64,000 nucleotides of DNA from Pararhizobium sp. IMCC21322 (GCF_030758295.1 NZ_CP132335.1:372001-436000); one strand, 5' to 3'. Shown: positions 56,041-63,808, counted from the first letter of the stretch. Notes: generated by a model not told the origin, from the letters alone. Translations and numbers: made by a program.

Positions 56041-56820
56041 ATGAAAAGCCGAGTAAAATGCCAAGCCTGTCGTGACGGCATAGGCTTTGAGGTCCCAATG
56101 ACCATGGCTTTTCAGCCGATAGTTAACTGTAATACGGCCTCAATCTTTGCCTATGAGGCACTGCTGCGCGGGACTGATGGTGCGGGCGCAGGCGCTATCC
56201 TGTCTCAAGTCACAAATGACAATCGGTATGCATTTGACCAGAGTTGCAGAGTGACGGCAATCGAACTGGCTGCCGAGCTCGGTATGGCGCAGGACGGTGC
56301 ATTTCTTTCGATTAATTTTCTGCCAAATGCAGTCTATGAACCAAAGGCGTGCATCAGACTGACGCTGGAGACCGCCATGCGGACGGGATTTCCGGTTGAC
56401 CGCATCCTGTTTGAATTTACGGAAGTTGAACGTCTCGACACAGCGCATGTGCTGAATATCCTGCGGACCTACCGAAGTCTTGGCTTTAAAACTGCTATTG
56501 ATGACTTTGGCGCAGGGTTTGCGGGATTGGACCTGCTTTCAAAGTTTCAGCCCGACGTCGTCAAACTGGACATGGGACTGGTCCGGGCTATCGACCAATC
56601 GCGCGTCAAGCGCATCATGGTTAAGAACATATTAAACATGGTTCAGGATCTTGGCATTGTATTGGTCTGCGAAGGTGTGGAAACACAAGCGGAATTTGAG
56701 GTCCTGAGTGATTTCGGTGTCGAGCTGATGCAAGGGTACTTCTTCGCCGAACCTGAAATCAAATCACTTCCCAAACCTGTTTGGCCCAATCTGCACATGA
56801 AGCAGGCCGCGGCATCATGA
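56041..56820 (+). CDS. EAL-domain cyclic-di-GMP phosphodiesterase with N-terminal CxxC
   Basis: 259 residues, nearly all EAL domain. Motifs are intact: YEALLRG (EAL), SINFLPNAVY (Asn), LFEFTEVERL (Glu), TAIDDFGAGFAGLDLLSKFQ (metal Asp pair), DVVKLDM (Lys), CEGVET (Glu) and MQGYFFAEP (Gln), so it should hydrolyse c-di-GMP. The first residues MKSRVKCQACRDGIGFEVP hold a Cys-x-x-Cys that could sense metal or redox. It lies inside the copper island as a lone gene. Confidence 0.88.
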   Translation: MKSRVKCQACRDGIGFEVPMTMAFQPIVNCNTASIFAYEALLRGTDGAGAGAILSQVTNDNRYAFDQSCRVTAIELAAELGMAQDGAFLSINFLPNAVYEPKACIRLTLETAMRTGFPVDRILFEFTEVERLDTAHVLNILRTYRSLGFKTAIDDFGAGFAGLDLLSKFQPDVVKLDMGLVRAIDQSRVKRIMVKNILNMVQDLGIVLVCEGVETQAEFEVLSDFGVELMQGYFFAEPEIKSLPKPVWPNLHMKQAAAS

Positions 56821-56982
56821 GGATCCTATTGGCCGAACAAGGTCAGCCGTCGCTGTGAATTGGACCCAATGCTGGATTGTCCGCTTGGTGGCGGTGTGAG
56901 CGCACACGCTACAGAAGAGATAATTGATCCACGAGTTGACACCGCGACTGTTTGCCAAAATCCTTTGACTTGAGCGGCAATA

Positions 56983-57020
56983 AGCTGCTGTCAAACTTTG
57001 AGTTTGATAGTTAGCAGCCC
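56983..57020. repeat. Stem-loop upstream of cbtBA
   Basis: TCAAACT-TTG-AGTTTGA (56991-57007) is a perfect 7-bp inverted repeat, extended by outer arms GCTGCT (56984-56989) and AGCAGC (57013-57018). It sits in the 423-bp gap between the EAL gene and cbtB. I looked for the conserved cobalamin-riboswitch elements common before cbtBA and did not see them. Nothing else in the gap is identifiable. Confidence 0.55.
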
Positions 57021-57243
57021 CAATCCAAACCATACTTGGTTTGCAGATTCTGACAGTCGCACATTGCGCTTGCAAAGACCGGATGAAAACCACATAAAGT
57101 CAGCTCTTACCGTTATTATCGCCGCCTGAACACTTGAACACCTGGACAGTGCAGTGTGGTAAAAAACGATCCGCATGCCGGTAAATCTAACAAGCTGTTG
57201 CTTAAGCCAATTATTGAGTGTGACAGTAAAAGGAACCGAAACA

Positions 57244-57414
57244 ATGACTGCCGTAAATGCTTCCAGTGTAACTTCCAGTTCCCGTCTATTGCCGATTTTT
57301 GCATCAGCACTTATCGGTGTTTTGATGATTTTCACTGTGGGGCACCTGCAGGCAAATGTCCTGCACAATGCGGCGCATGATACCCGCCATGCTACCGGTT
57401 TTCCCTGTCACTAA
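57244..57414 (+). CDS. cbtB: CbtB-type metal (cobalt) transporter small subunit
   Basis: 56 residues: one membrane helix (LPIFASALIGVLMIFTVGHL) then the conserved His tail NAAHDTRHATGFPCH, diagnostic of CbtB. The His/Cys tail is thought to bind the metal. A ribosome site (AAAGGAACC) precedes the ATG at 57244; the upstream 23 codons of the open frame are not conserved. cbtA begins 3 bp later. Confidence 0.9.
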   Translation: MTAVNASSVTSSSRLLPIFASALIGVLMIFTVGHLQANVLHNAAHDTRHATGFPCH

Positions 57415-57416
57415 CT

Positions 57417-58100
57417 GTGTTTAGACGTATTGCAATCAGCGCATTGTTTGCAGGCGGTGCTGCCGGTGCAATTGCCGGTGCGCTACAACTCGTCTTTGTG
57501 CAACCGATACTGCTTCATGCTGAACTGTATGAAAGTGGCCAACTTGTGCATTTTGGCGGATCTGCCGTCAGTGCAGCCCAGGATGTGCTCGGCATGGACA
57601 TCATGCGGGACGGCTTGAGTATCATATTCTCGATGGCGATTTACATCGGATATGCTTTTTTGCTGGCAGCGGCAATTGCACTGGCCCAAGAGCAGGGCCA
57701 CAGCGTCTCGGTGCGTCAAGGCCTCTTATGGGGACTGTCAGGGTTTGTTGCGACGCAACTCGCGCCGGGTTTTTCACTGGCTCCCGAGGTTCCAGGTGTT
57801 GCTGCTGCCGAAATAGTTGATCGACAAATATGGTGGTTCTTGACCGTAGCAACGGCCGCTGTTGCCATGTGGTTAATCGGACTCAGTAAATCCTGGCGCA
57901 TGTGGAGCCTGGCAATTTTTTTACTTGCTGCACCGCACTTGATTGGCGCGCCGCAACCGGAAAGTTTTGCAGGGCCTGTGCCGCCGGAATTGGGGTCGCT
58001 GTTTGTGGTGCGAGCTTTGGGCGTTGGACTGGTTGCCTGGGTATTGACCGGTTTATTTGTCTCCTATTTCATGAAGCATGAACACGCAGGAGCGACTTGA
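57417..58100 (+). CDS. cbtA: CbtA-type metal (cobalt) transporter subunit
   Basis: 227 residues, GTG start, about six membrane helices. FRRIAISALFAGGAAGAIAG, the internal LLWGLSGFVATQLAPGFSLA with PEVPG and the closing helices match CbtA. CbtAB is predicted to take up cobalt and is usually B12-regulated; here it stands among copper genes with no B12 riboswitch visible. Its convergent neighbour begins 190 bp away, with an AAGCAG...CTGCTT hairpin at 58105-58137 as a possible shared terminator. Confidence 0.88.
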   Translation: MFRRIAISALFAGGAAGAIAGALQLVFVQPILLHAELYESGQLVHFGGSAVSAAQDVLGMDIMRDGLSIIFSMAIYIGYAFLLAAAIALAQEQGHSVSVRQGLLWGLSGFVATQLAPGFSLAPEVPGVAAAEIVDRQIWWFLTVATAAVAMWLIGLSKSWRMWSLAIFLLAAPHLIGAPQPESFAGPVPPELGSLFVVRALGVGLVAWVLTGLFVSYFMKHEHAGAT

Positions 58101-58293
58101 GCCAAAGCAGCGGGCCGATTAACGGTAACCCCTGCTTTAGCAAAAGCCTCAGGCCAAAACTGTTATTCCCGTGAAACACGCCCAATATCCAGCAAAGCAT
58201 GGCCGCAGCAAATGCGTCATCCATCATGCGAATATGTTTCAGTGCGGTGCAGACCAATTTATCGGCCATGTCTGCGCGTAAAGCGACTGCGTA

Positions 58294-59037
58294 TTACAAA
58301 AGAAAAGCCTTTGTTCCCATCCAAAGTCCCATGACAATCATCATCAAATTCTCTGTCAGTGACACAAAGCCAAGCGGCACATTCGACTCGCCGCCAACAC
58401 ACGCGCATTTCAACTCACGCTTGTCGATATAAACAGCCTTGAAGACAGAGATGGCACCGATCGTTCCTATGAACAGAGCTACAGGGACTGATAGGAAGGG
58501 AAGGATGCCGCCAACCATAAGAATACCGGCTAGCGCTTCTCCAAACGGGTAGATTTTTCCATAAGGCACCCATTTGCGCGCGAGCAGGTCGTAGTTCAGA
58601 AACATGGTCGAAAAACTCTCCACATCCTGCAATTTCTGGACAGCGAGAAAACACATGGAAATGGCAATGAACCATTCAAGGACCCGAATATGCAGCACGG
58701 TACCCAGACTGCCGACAGCCAGAGCCAATGCCATCAGGGCCGCCACCGAAAAAATCGCGATTATCGGCCGATAGGTCGTCTCACCCTCCTCGCGAACGTC
58801 CTGCCCAAAATGCTTTTTTAATGCATCATGCCCGCCAATCCGCTGGCCATCAATGAAGGTTTGCGGCGTAGTGTCCACACCGTGTTCTTTTTTAAACGCA
58901 TCGGTTTCCTCGCGAGAGGACAGGTGATTGTCATCCACCGCAAAGCCCTGCCTTTCAAGCAGGTCTTTGGATTTCAAACCATAAGGACAGACATGATCCT
59001 CCATCACCATGCGGTAGAGTTGAGCCGTTTGTGTCAT
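58294..59037 (-). CDS. Glutaredoxin-MauE/DoxX fusion membrane protein
   Basis: 247 residues. Residues 1-80 are a glutaredoxin-like domain (LYRMVMEDHVCPYGLKSKDL, with the cis-Pro segment TTPQTFIDG), but the active site reads CPYG (Cys17, no second Cys), so monothiol. About 88-247 are a four-helix MauE/DoxX-type membrane domain (LEWFIAISMCFLAVQKLQDV) ending with KCACVGGESN and LTENLMMIVMG. Likely passes reducing equivalents to or from the membrane, or handles metal. It follows the DUF305 gene by 2 bp under a CueR-type promoter. Confidence 0.85.
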   Translation of the reverse strand: MTQTAQLYRMVMEDHVCPYGLKSKDLLERQGFAVDDNHLSSREETDAFKKEHGVDTTPQTFIDGQRIGGHDALKKHFGQDVREEGETTYRPIIAIFSVAALMALALAVGSLGTVLHIRVLEWFIAISMCFLAVQKLQDVESFSTMFLNYDLLARKWVPYGKIYPFGEALAGILMVGGILPFLSVPVALFIGTIGAISVFKAVYIDKRELKCACVGGESNVPLGFVSLTENLMMIVMGLWMGTKAFLL

Positions 59038-59039
59038 GA

Positions 59040-59516
59040 TTATTTCCCGTCTATTTCGGGTGTTGCTGTCGGGCCACCATTCAGGTCAGCGATAAGCGCC
59101 TTCATTTCCGCGATCTCCAACTCCTGCGCCTTGATGATCTCATCGGCCAATTGGCGCACACGAGGATCTGAAATATTGGCCCGGCTGCTGGTCAGGATTG
59201 CAATTGAGTGATGCGGAATCATTGCTTTCATCCACGAGACGTCTTCGACCGTGTCCTGGCTGCGAACCAGATAAAGGGACCCTGCGAACACAAGCGCGGC
59301 TGCCACGAAAATACCGATATTAAGCGTTGTGTTAGTGTACATGCCGAGCATGAAAGCGAGCATGACGATCGCCATAACTGCACCCATATACAAGGCCATG
59401 TAGGTGCGTGTTTCACTGAAGAATACATGATCCCAAGCATAGGAATTCAGGTACATAAGACCCAGCATGAGGATGGTTGATGTTGCGATCATGGCAAAGA
59501 ATCTTGAATAGGCCAT
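59040..59516 (-). CDS. DUF305 domain membrane protein
   Basis: 158 residues with three N-terminal membrane helices and a C-terminal DUF305 part (KAMIPHHSIAIL, DPRVRQLADEIIKAQELEIA EM). The M-x-x-H-H-x-x-A motif is the family core and a suspected copper ligand. First gene of a two-gene operon with the glutaredoxin-MauE fusion. An AAAGGAGAT ribosome site and the CueR-type promoter at 59544-59574 precede it. Confidence 0.88.
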   Translation of the reverse strand: MAYSRFFAMIATSTILMLGLMYLNSYAWDHVFFSETRTYMALYMGAVMAIVMLAFMLGMYTNTTLNIGIFVAAALVFAGSLYLVRSQDTVEDVSWMKAMIPHHSIAILTSSRANISDPRVRQLADEIIKAQELEIAEMKALIADLNGGPTATPEIDGK

Positions 59517-59543
59517 AGATTATCTCCTTTATATGTCTCTGGT

Positions 59544-59574
59544 CGTTAACGACCTTCCAGCGCTGGAGGGTTCC
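59544..59574 (-). promoter_or_regulatory. CueR-type promoter/operator of the DUF305 operon (minus strand)
   Basis: Read on the minus strand: -35 GGAACC (59574-59569), 19-bp spacer, -10 TTAACG (59549-59544), with the dyad ACCCTCCAGCGCTGGAAGGT across the spacer. Same geometry as the copA promoter. The -35 is weak, so it should depend strongly on activator. The rest of 59575-59980 has a TCCCATATGGGA palindrome (59814-59825) and nothing else identified. Confidence 0.8.
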
Positions 59575-59981
59575 CAAGAAATCAAATTTTTTTTGCGTGC
59601 CCCCTTAGATCGGAAGTTTTGGAGACATTTTCACACGCAAGGAATCAGCCAGTGGATAGGGCAGGTCGCAGCCCGTGCATCGCAGAAGAACATGGTTTTG
59701 CGGTATCGTTAATTCTGGCGGCAGCGCTGATACTCAACATGACACGTAGCTGAATTTGCAAAGCCGGTGAGTATCATAACGCAGCAAGGCTATGAACAAT
59801 GGAGCGGTGAAAATCCCATATGGGACATCAATGCCAGGTTTTGTGATCCTGAACTGGATCAACCGCATTTTACAGAACCGTCGTCGGTATCAAATAAACC
59901 CTGTTTTACCGACCGGCTGCCTTAATTTAGACACGCTGATCGCGGTCGTAAAGATTACTTATTCTTAATAGAAACAACGGG

Positions 59982-60012
59982 TTGACCTTACCGCTGGGGG
60001 AAGCCCTAAATG
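59982..60012 (+). promoter_or_regulatory. CueR-type promoter of the small-ORF/cueR operon
   Basis: -35 TTGACC (59982-59987), 19-bp spacer with CTTACC...GGGGAAG partial dyad, -10 TAAATG (60007-60012). It suggests that cueR is autoregulated. The predicted start of transcription is at or next to 60019, the A of the next ATG. Confidence 0.75.
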
Positions 60013-60018
60013 ACTTTT

Positions 60019-60213
60019 ATGAACCGCAATAAATCACATCACACCCCACCGTCCAGTAAGAAGCACGACCAATCCAGTGACAGGAAGGACGACGCAGATT
60101 TCGCGTTCCTTGCTGCAAAAATTGGATTTGACGAGCGCGAGATTGCTGAAATGGAAAAGCTCTACCAATCCCAGTTAGAGGAGGCCAAGCATGAACATCG
60201 GTCAAGCATCTGA
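60019..60213 (+). CDS. Small hydrophilic protein upstream of cueR
   Basis: 64 residues: MNRNKSHHTPPSSKKHDQSS then an acidic helix (DADFAFLAAKIGFDEREIAE). No known family. An ATG at 60010 lies inside the predicted -10 element and so cannot be used by that promoter; the ATG at 60019 coincides with the predicted transcript start, implying leaderless translation. The end overlaps cueR by 23 bp, coupling the two. Confidence 0.55.
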   Translation: MNRNKSHHTPPSSKKHDQSSDRKDDADFAFLAAKIGFDEREIAEMEKLYQSQLEEAKHEHRSSI

Positions 60214-60586
60214 TACGACCGGCCTGCGGGCCAAAACCATCCGCTACTATGAGGAAATCAAGCTGGTAAAGCCGGTGCGGGCCGCCAATGGATACCGTGA
60301 CTACGCAGATGAAGATATTCATCGGCTGGCTTTCGTACAGCGCGCACGCAGTCTTGGCTTTACAATTGTGGAGTGCCGTCTGCTGCTGTCGCTTTATGAA
60401 GACACAGACCGGGCCAGCGCCGATGTAAAGGCTTTGGCGCTCGACAAGATCAATGAAATAGATCGCAAACTCACCGAGCTGAATTCGCTGAGATCAATAC
60501 TCAAAAACCTGGCCAATCATTGTCACGGTGATGGCCGTCCTGATTGTCCGATCATTGATGATTTTGCTGGAATCGCAACCAAATGA
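60191..60586 (+). CDS. cueR: Copper-responsive MerR-family activator CueR
   Basis: 131 residues. N-terminal MerR helix-turn-helix (MNIGQASDTTGLRAKTIRYY), dimerisation helix (DVKALALDKINEIDRKLTEL) and the Cu(I) loop CHGDGRPDCPI with Cys111 and Cys119, corresponding to Cys112 and Cys120 of E. coli CueR. GAGGAGG precedes the ATG. It should activate the three CueR-type promoters in this island. Its stop overlaps the cytochrome start (ATGA). Confidence 0.95.
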   Translation: MNIGQASDTTGLRAKTIRYYEEIKLVKPVRAANGYRDYADEDIHRLAFVQRARSLGFTIVECRLLLSLYEDTDRASADVKALALDKINEIDRKLTELNSLRSILKNLANHCHGDGRPDCPIIDDFAGIATK

Positions 60587-61023
60587 ACCCAAAATATTTT
60601 GTAATCGGCTTTTTTGGCCTCGGCATTGTCGTGGCGATCAGTAAAGCCTTCATGCCTGCAGCTCAGGATCCGCATTCGGTTCAACGCACGTCCGGGGAGC
60701 AAGGCGCACCTTTGGTAGCAGTAAAATTACCGAAGCTTTCATCCGCTGCTGAAGTCGGAAAAAACGTATTTGAGGCGAATTGCGCAGCTTGCCACGGGGT
60801 AAACGCCGCCGGGCAGGATGGTGTTGCGCCGCCATTGGTGCACAAAATTTACGAGCCGAACCACCACGCGGATATTTCCTTTGCACTGGCAGCAAAGAAT
60901 GGTGTCCGCGCGCATCATTGGCGCTTCGGCAATATGCCACAAATCAAAGGCGTGGACGACGAAGAGGTCGCGCAGATTGTAACATATGTGCGTGAACTAC
61001 AACGCGCAAACGGAATTCAATAA
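60583..61023 (+). CDS. Class I cytochrome c (membrane-anchored or periplasmic)
   Basis: 146 residues with an N-terminal hydrophobic segment (FVIGFFGLGIVVAISKAF), a disordered spacer and a cytochrome c domain: heme motif CAACH (Cys67, Cys70, His71) and a candidate axial Met118 in GNMPQI. His-rich middle (EPNHHADISF). It likely shuttles electrons to or from copper-oxidising steps. Translationally coupled to cueR. Confidence 0.9.
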   Translation: MNPKYFVIGFFGLGIVVAISKAFMPAAQDPHSVQRTSGEQGAPLVAVKLPKLSSAAEVGKNVFEANCAACHGVNAAGQDGVAPPLVHKIYEPNHHADISFALAAKNGVRAHHWRFGNMPQIKGVDDEEVAQIVTYVRELQRANGIQ

Positions 61024-61053
61024 ACATCGGCGGAAGCTAAATTGGAGACTAAA

Positions 61054-61413
61054 ATGAAACTGAAATCAATCATCTTGCCTGGCTTGGCTATTCTGTTTTC
61101 TTCATCAGCGGTGCTTGCCCATTCACCCATGAAATCGACATCGCCAGCGAATCAGGCGATGTTGGATGCAGTACCCGAAACTCTGTATTTGAAGTTTGCA
61201 AAACCTTCCCGGGTTTTGAAGGTAGTGATGACGCATTCCGCTGACGATGCGTTGCATGAAGAGCGGCTGAAACTGCCAACGAAAAAAGCTGTCGAAGACA
61301 TGCAACTGACCCCCGAATTTAAAGGTTCGGGCGAGTACAAGGTTGAATGGCGTGCGCTCGGCGAAGACGGACATGTGATCAAAGGTGACTTCACCTTCGA
61401 TGTCGTAGGATAA
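61054..61413 (+). CDS. copC: Copper-binding periplasmic protein CopC (YobA-like)
   Basis: 119 residues. The signal peptide is cleaved before His23 (SSSAVLA-HSPMKS); this N-terminal His is the first Cu(II) ligand of CopC proteins, and DGHVIKGDFTFDV near the end carries the Asp/His ligands. Beta-barrel of one domain. The ATG at 61054 is preferred over 61042. copD begins 7 bp after it. Confidence 0.92.
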   Translation: MKLKSIILPGLAILFSSSAVLAHSPMKSTSPANQAMLDAVPETLYLKFAKPSRVLKVVMTHSADDALHEERLKLPTKKAVEDMQLTPEFKGSGEYKVEWRALGEDGHVIKGDFTFDVVG

Positions 61414-61419
61414 GCTTGA

Positions 61420-62331
61420 GTGGAAAATGTCGTCTCCTCGTGGAGCACAATAGCCGCAACGGTTTTGACGCCGTGGGCTATGGTCGCAAGCCTCTCAAAG
61501 TTTCTGATTTACATTACAAGCTTAATGGCTATCGGGCTGCTTCTTTTTCGGATGGCGTTGCCCCGCGCTGGCGATGAGATATCAAATACTCTGAGACCCC
61601 TGGCCCTGGCTGCTGTCATCCTGGCGGCCCTGGCTACGGTCTCCCGTGTCCTCGTGCAGGCCGGGCGTTTGATGGACGATGGCATCGCCGGCATGCTTGA
61701 TCCTGAAATCATCGCAATCAGTCTGGAAGGGCCTTTGGGCCAATCGACCTATGTACGTCTTGGCGGCCTTTTACTGCTTCTGATCGCTGTTCTGGCGCGT
61801 CCTGTGCGCGCGCCGGCGACGCTTTTCGGCGTCATCATGGTTGCGGGTTCCTTCGCTTTAACCGGACATGCGACGCGTGAGCCGCAATGGCTTCTTGGCG
61901 GTCTCATTACATTTCATCTACTGGCTGTAAGCTATTGGTTCGGCGCATTACCGCCTCTTTATTTGTTGGCGCATCCGACGAAAGATGCGGCCCATGCAGC
62001 TGAAGTCGCTGACAAGTTTGGCAAGCAGGCAACCATTATTGTTCCCATGCTTATTGTGGCGGGGGTCACGTTCTCATGGTATATTCTGGGGGGTCTGGAA
62101 AAACTGTTTGGCACAAATTATGGGATAGTTCTTCTGGTCAAGCTGGGCATCGTGTCGATTGTTTTGCTGTTCGCTGCGCTGAACAAACTGAAATTCGTTC
62201 CTGATCTCGCGCAATCAGCGCCTGGCGCTGCCCTTCGTTTTCGGCGTTCATTGCGATGGGAAGGGCTTGTTTTCATGTTGGTTTTTGCCATCACCGCCAT
62301 CCTCACAACCTCATTCACAGTTCCCGCATAA
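61420..62331 (+). CDS. copD: Copper resistance/import membrane protein CopD
   Basis: 303 residues with eight predicted membrane helices. FALTGHATREPQWLLGGLIT, HLLAVSYWFGALPPLYLLAH and the final RRSLRWEGLVFMLVFAITAI match CopD, the partner of CopC in copper uptake or sequestration. It begins with GTG directly after copC. Confidence 0.92.
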   Translation: MENVVSSWSTIAATVLTPWAMVASLSKFLIYITSLMAIGLLLFRMALPRAGDEISNTLRPLALAAVILAALATVSRVLVQAGRLMDDGIAGMLDPEIIAISLEGPLGQSTYVRLGGLLLLLIAVLARPVRAPATLFGVIMVAGSFALTGHATREPQWLLGGLITFHLLAVSYWFGALPPLYLLAHPTKDAAHAAEVADKFGKQATIIVPMLIVAGVTFSWYILGGLEKLFGTNYGIVLLVKLGIVSIVLLFAALNKLKFVPDLAQSAPGAALRFRRSLRWEGLVFMLVFAITAILTTSFTVPA

Positions 62332-62342
62332 GGTGACGATTT

Positions 62343-62397
62343 ATGATTTCTCGCCGTAACATTTTGATCGGAATTGCGGGCACTGCAACCTCCACAT
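62343..62397 (+). pseudogene. Truncated twin-arginine signal remnant
   Basis: ATGATTTCTCGCCGTAAC starts an 18-codon frame, MISRRNILIGIAGTATST, ending at a TAA. The RR followed by a hydrophobic stretch looks like a Tat signal, as on periplasmic multicopper oxidases. No mature part follows in frame. A short decayed gene or chance. Confidence 0.35.
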
Positions 62398-62504
62398 AAT
62401 CGCCCGGGCGGAGCGGAGTCCGGTTTTTGGACCAATAATGGCCCTGCGGCTGGCCCTGCGGTTGGCCCGGCGACTGGAATGAAAACCTGATTGAACGGAA
62501 GTTG

Positions 62505-62645
62505 ATGCGGCAGGCCGTGATTTTTAAAACCTTCTTAAGTCTTGAACTGCAAGATGGCGTCTTCGGCACAGTTGCTCTGATTACGGCCATATTTGTCGCA
62601 CAGACACCGCACATCAAGCTCCGATGCCCGCAGAATAATAGATGA
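62505..62645 (+). pseudogene. Short frame resembling a CopD C-terminus
   Basis: 46 codons: MRQAVIFKTFLSLELQDGVF then GTVALITAIFVAQTPH. In layout (Arg-rich entry, Glu, one helix, Pro-His end) it recalls the last helix of the intact CopD upstream. It has no start context and no ribosome site. It may be the tail of a lost second copD-like gene. The rest of 62332-62770 has two TGGCCCTGCGGY repeats (62439-62462) and no gene. Confidence 0.3.
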
Positions 62646-62770
62646 GCTGGATGGTGGGTTATTTGGCCCACCATTCTGCGAACCAGATAAATATCTTGAT
62701 CAAGTTAGTTTGATTAAGCAAATGCCTTACGGCTATGGAAAAGCCTTGGAGAAAAGTGTAATATATTTCT

Positions 62771-63190
62771 ATGCGTAGTTTTGTTGCTGCATTGATGGTG
62801 TTGGCTTTGACTATGGCTTCATTGCCGTGGGAGGAGACCCGTGCCGACCATTCCGGGATGACATATGTAGCTGCTGCTGTCAGTGACAACGCCGCTGAAG
62901 ACATTGCCGCTGAAGACATTGCCGCGAAAGACATTGCCGCGAAAGACATTGCCGCGAGAGACATGGCTGCAAAAGAAAATGCCGCCGAAGACAAATTTGC
63001 CGGTTGTTGCGATATGCCGGCGAGTTCCGTGTATCATGGTAATATTCATTGCTCCATCGACTGTTCTGCATTAACTTTTTCGTCAGGCATTCTGCCTGCT
63101 GCGCACATCGTTAGGTTTCCCAGCGCCATACACGATCACCGCATAGTTGAAACCGCTTCAACCCCTTTTAGACCCCCGATTTTTAGCTAA
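62771..63190 (+). CDS. Secreted repeat-containing Cys/His protein, unknown function
   Basis: 139 residues. A signal peptide (MRSFVAALMVLALTMASLPW) is followed by six five-residue units of the D-I-A-A-(E/K) type (about 39-68), then a Cys-rich part: FAGCCDMPASSVYHGNIHCS with IDCSA. The His/Cys block resembles short exported proteins (DUF2946-like) near copper genes, though I cannot assign it. It lies between copD and an L,D-transpeptidase. Confidence 0.6.
   Translation: MRSFVAALMVLALTMASLPWEETRADHSGMTYVAAAVSDNAAEDIAAEDIAAKDIAAKDIAARDMAAKENAAEDKFAGCCDMPASSVYHGNIHCSIDCSALTFSSGILPAAHIVRFPSAIHDHRIVETASTPFRPPIFS
62885..62974 (+). repeat. 15-bp tandem repeat x6 inside the secreted protein gene
   Basis: Six in-frame units related to GACATTGCCGCGAAA, encoding D-I-A-A-K/E. 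The third and fourth units are identical, showing recent duplication. Confidence 0.9.
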
Positions 63191-63202
63191 TCAAATATAG
63201 CT

Positions 63203-63220
63203 GACGCCTGAAATGGCGTC
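63203..63220. repeat. Small hairpin before the L,D-transpeptidase gene
   Basis: GACGCC - TGAAAT - GGCGTC, perfect 6-bp arms. It lies 13 bp after the preceding stop and 34 bp before the next ATG, and has no T-tract. Terminator or leader structure. Confidence 0.4.
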
Positions 63221-63253
63221 TGATCCGATTAGTATAAAATTATAGGGTATATC

Positions 63254-63808
63254 ATGCTTACAAAGCGCAGTTTTGTGCTTGGCCTCGGGGCCATGGCATT
63301 TGCGCCTGCCGCACCGGCGATGGCGCATAACAAGTTTAAGCTACTTGAAAAATATCAACCGCAAACAGTTGGCTTTTCCGGCTATCCGCCGGGAACCATT
63401 ATTGTCGATCCGCGTGCTTATTTTTTGTATCTGCAACTGGGTGACGACAAGGCTCGCAGATATGGTGTCGGTGTTGGTAAAGCAGGCCTGGCTTTTCGTG
63501 GAACCGCAACCATTGGCAGAAAAGCTAAATGGCCAAGCTGGACTCCGACATCCAACATGATCCGTCGAGAGCCAAGAAAATACGCAAAATTCGCTGGAGG
63601 TGTTCCCGGTGGGCCAGGAAATCCGCTGGGCGCTCGTGCGCTTTACCTCTATCGCGAGAATAGAGACACCATGTACCGGATTCACGGGACAACGGAACCC
63701 GCCTCGATTGGAATGTCCGTTTCAAATGGATGCATTCGCATGATCAATCAGCATGTTGAAGATCTTTATGAACGCGTACCGGTCGGCGCAAAGGTGGTGG
63801 TGCTATGA
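63254..63808 (+). CDS. L,D-transpeptidase (YkuD family)
   Basis: 184 residues with a signal peptide (FVLGLGAMAFAPAAPAMAHN). The catalytic motif is IHGTTEPASIGMSVSNGCIR (His, then S-x-G-C-x-R with the nucleophile Cys near 165). Such enzymes make 3-3 peptidoglycan crosslinks or attach proteins; some are inhibited by copper. Its stop overlaps the next start (ATGA). Confidence 0.93.
   Translation: MLTKRSFVLGLGAMAFAPAAPAMAHNKFKLLEKYQPQTVGFSGYPPGTIIVDPRAYFLYLQLGDDKARRYGVGVGKAGLAFRGTATIGRKAKWPSWTPTSNMIRREPRKYAKFAGGVPGGPGNPLGARALYLYRENRDTMYRIHGTTEPASIGMSVSNGCIRMINQHVEDLYERVPVGAKVVVL

Noticed and set aside
56821-57243. Cobalamin riboswitch before cbtBA
   Set aside because: The conserved B12-box and core elements were not seen; only a long hairpin is present.
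59792-59968. About 58-codon plus-strand open frame between the DUF305 and cueR operons
   Set aside because: No ribosome site, no domain, unlikely composition; treated as gap DNA.
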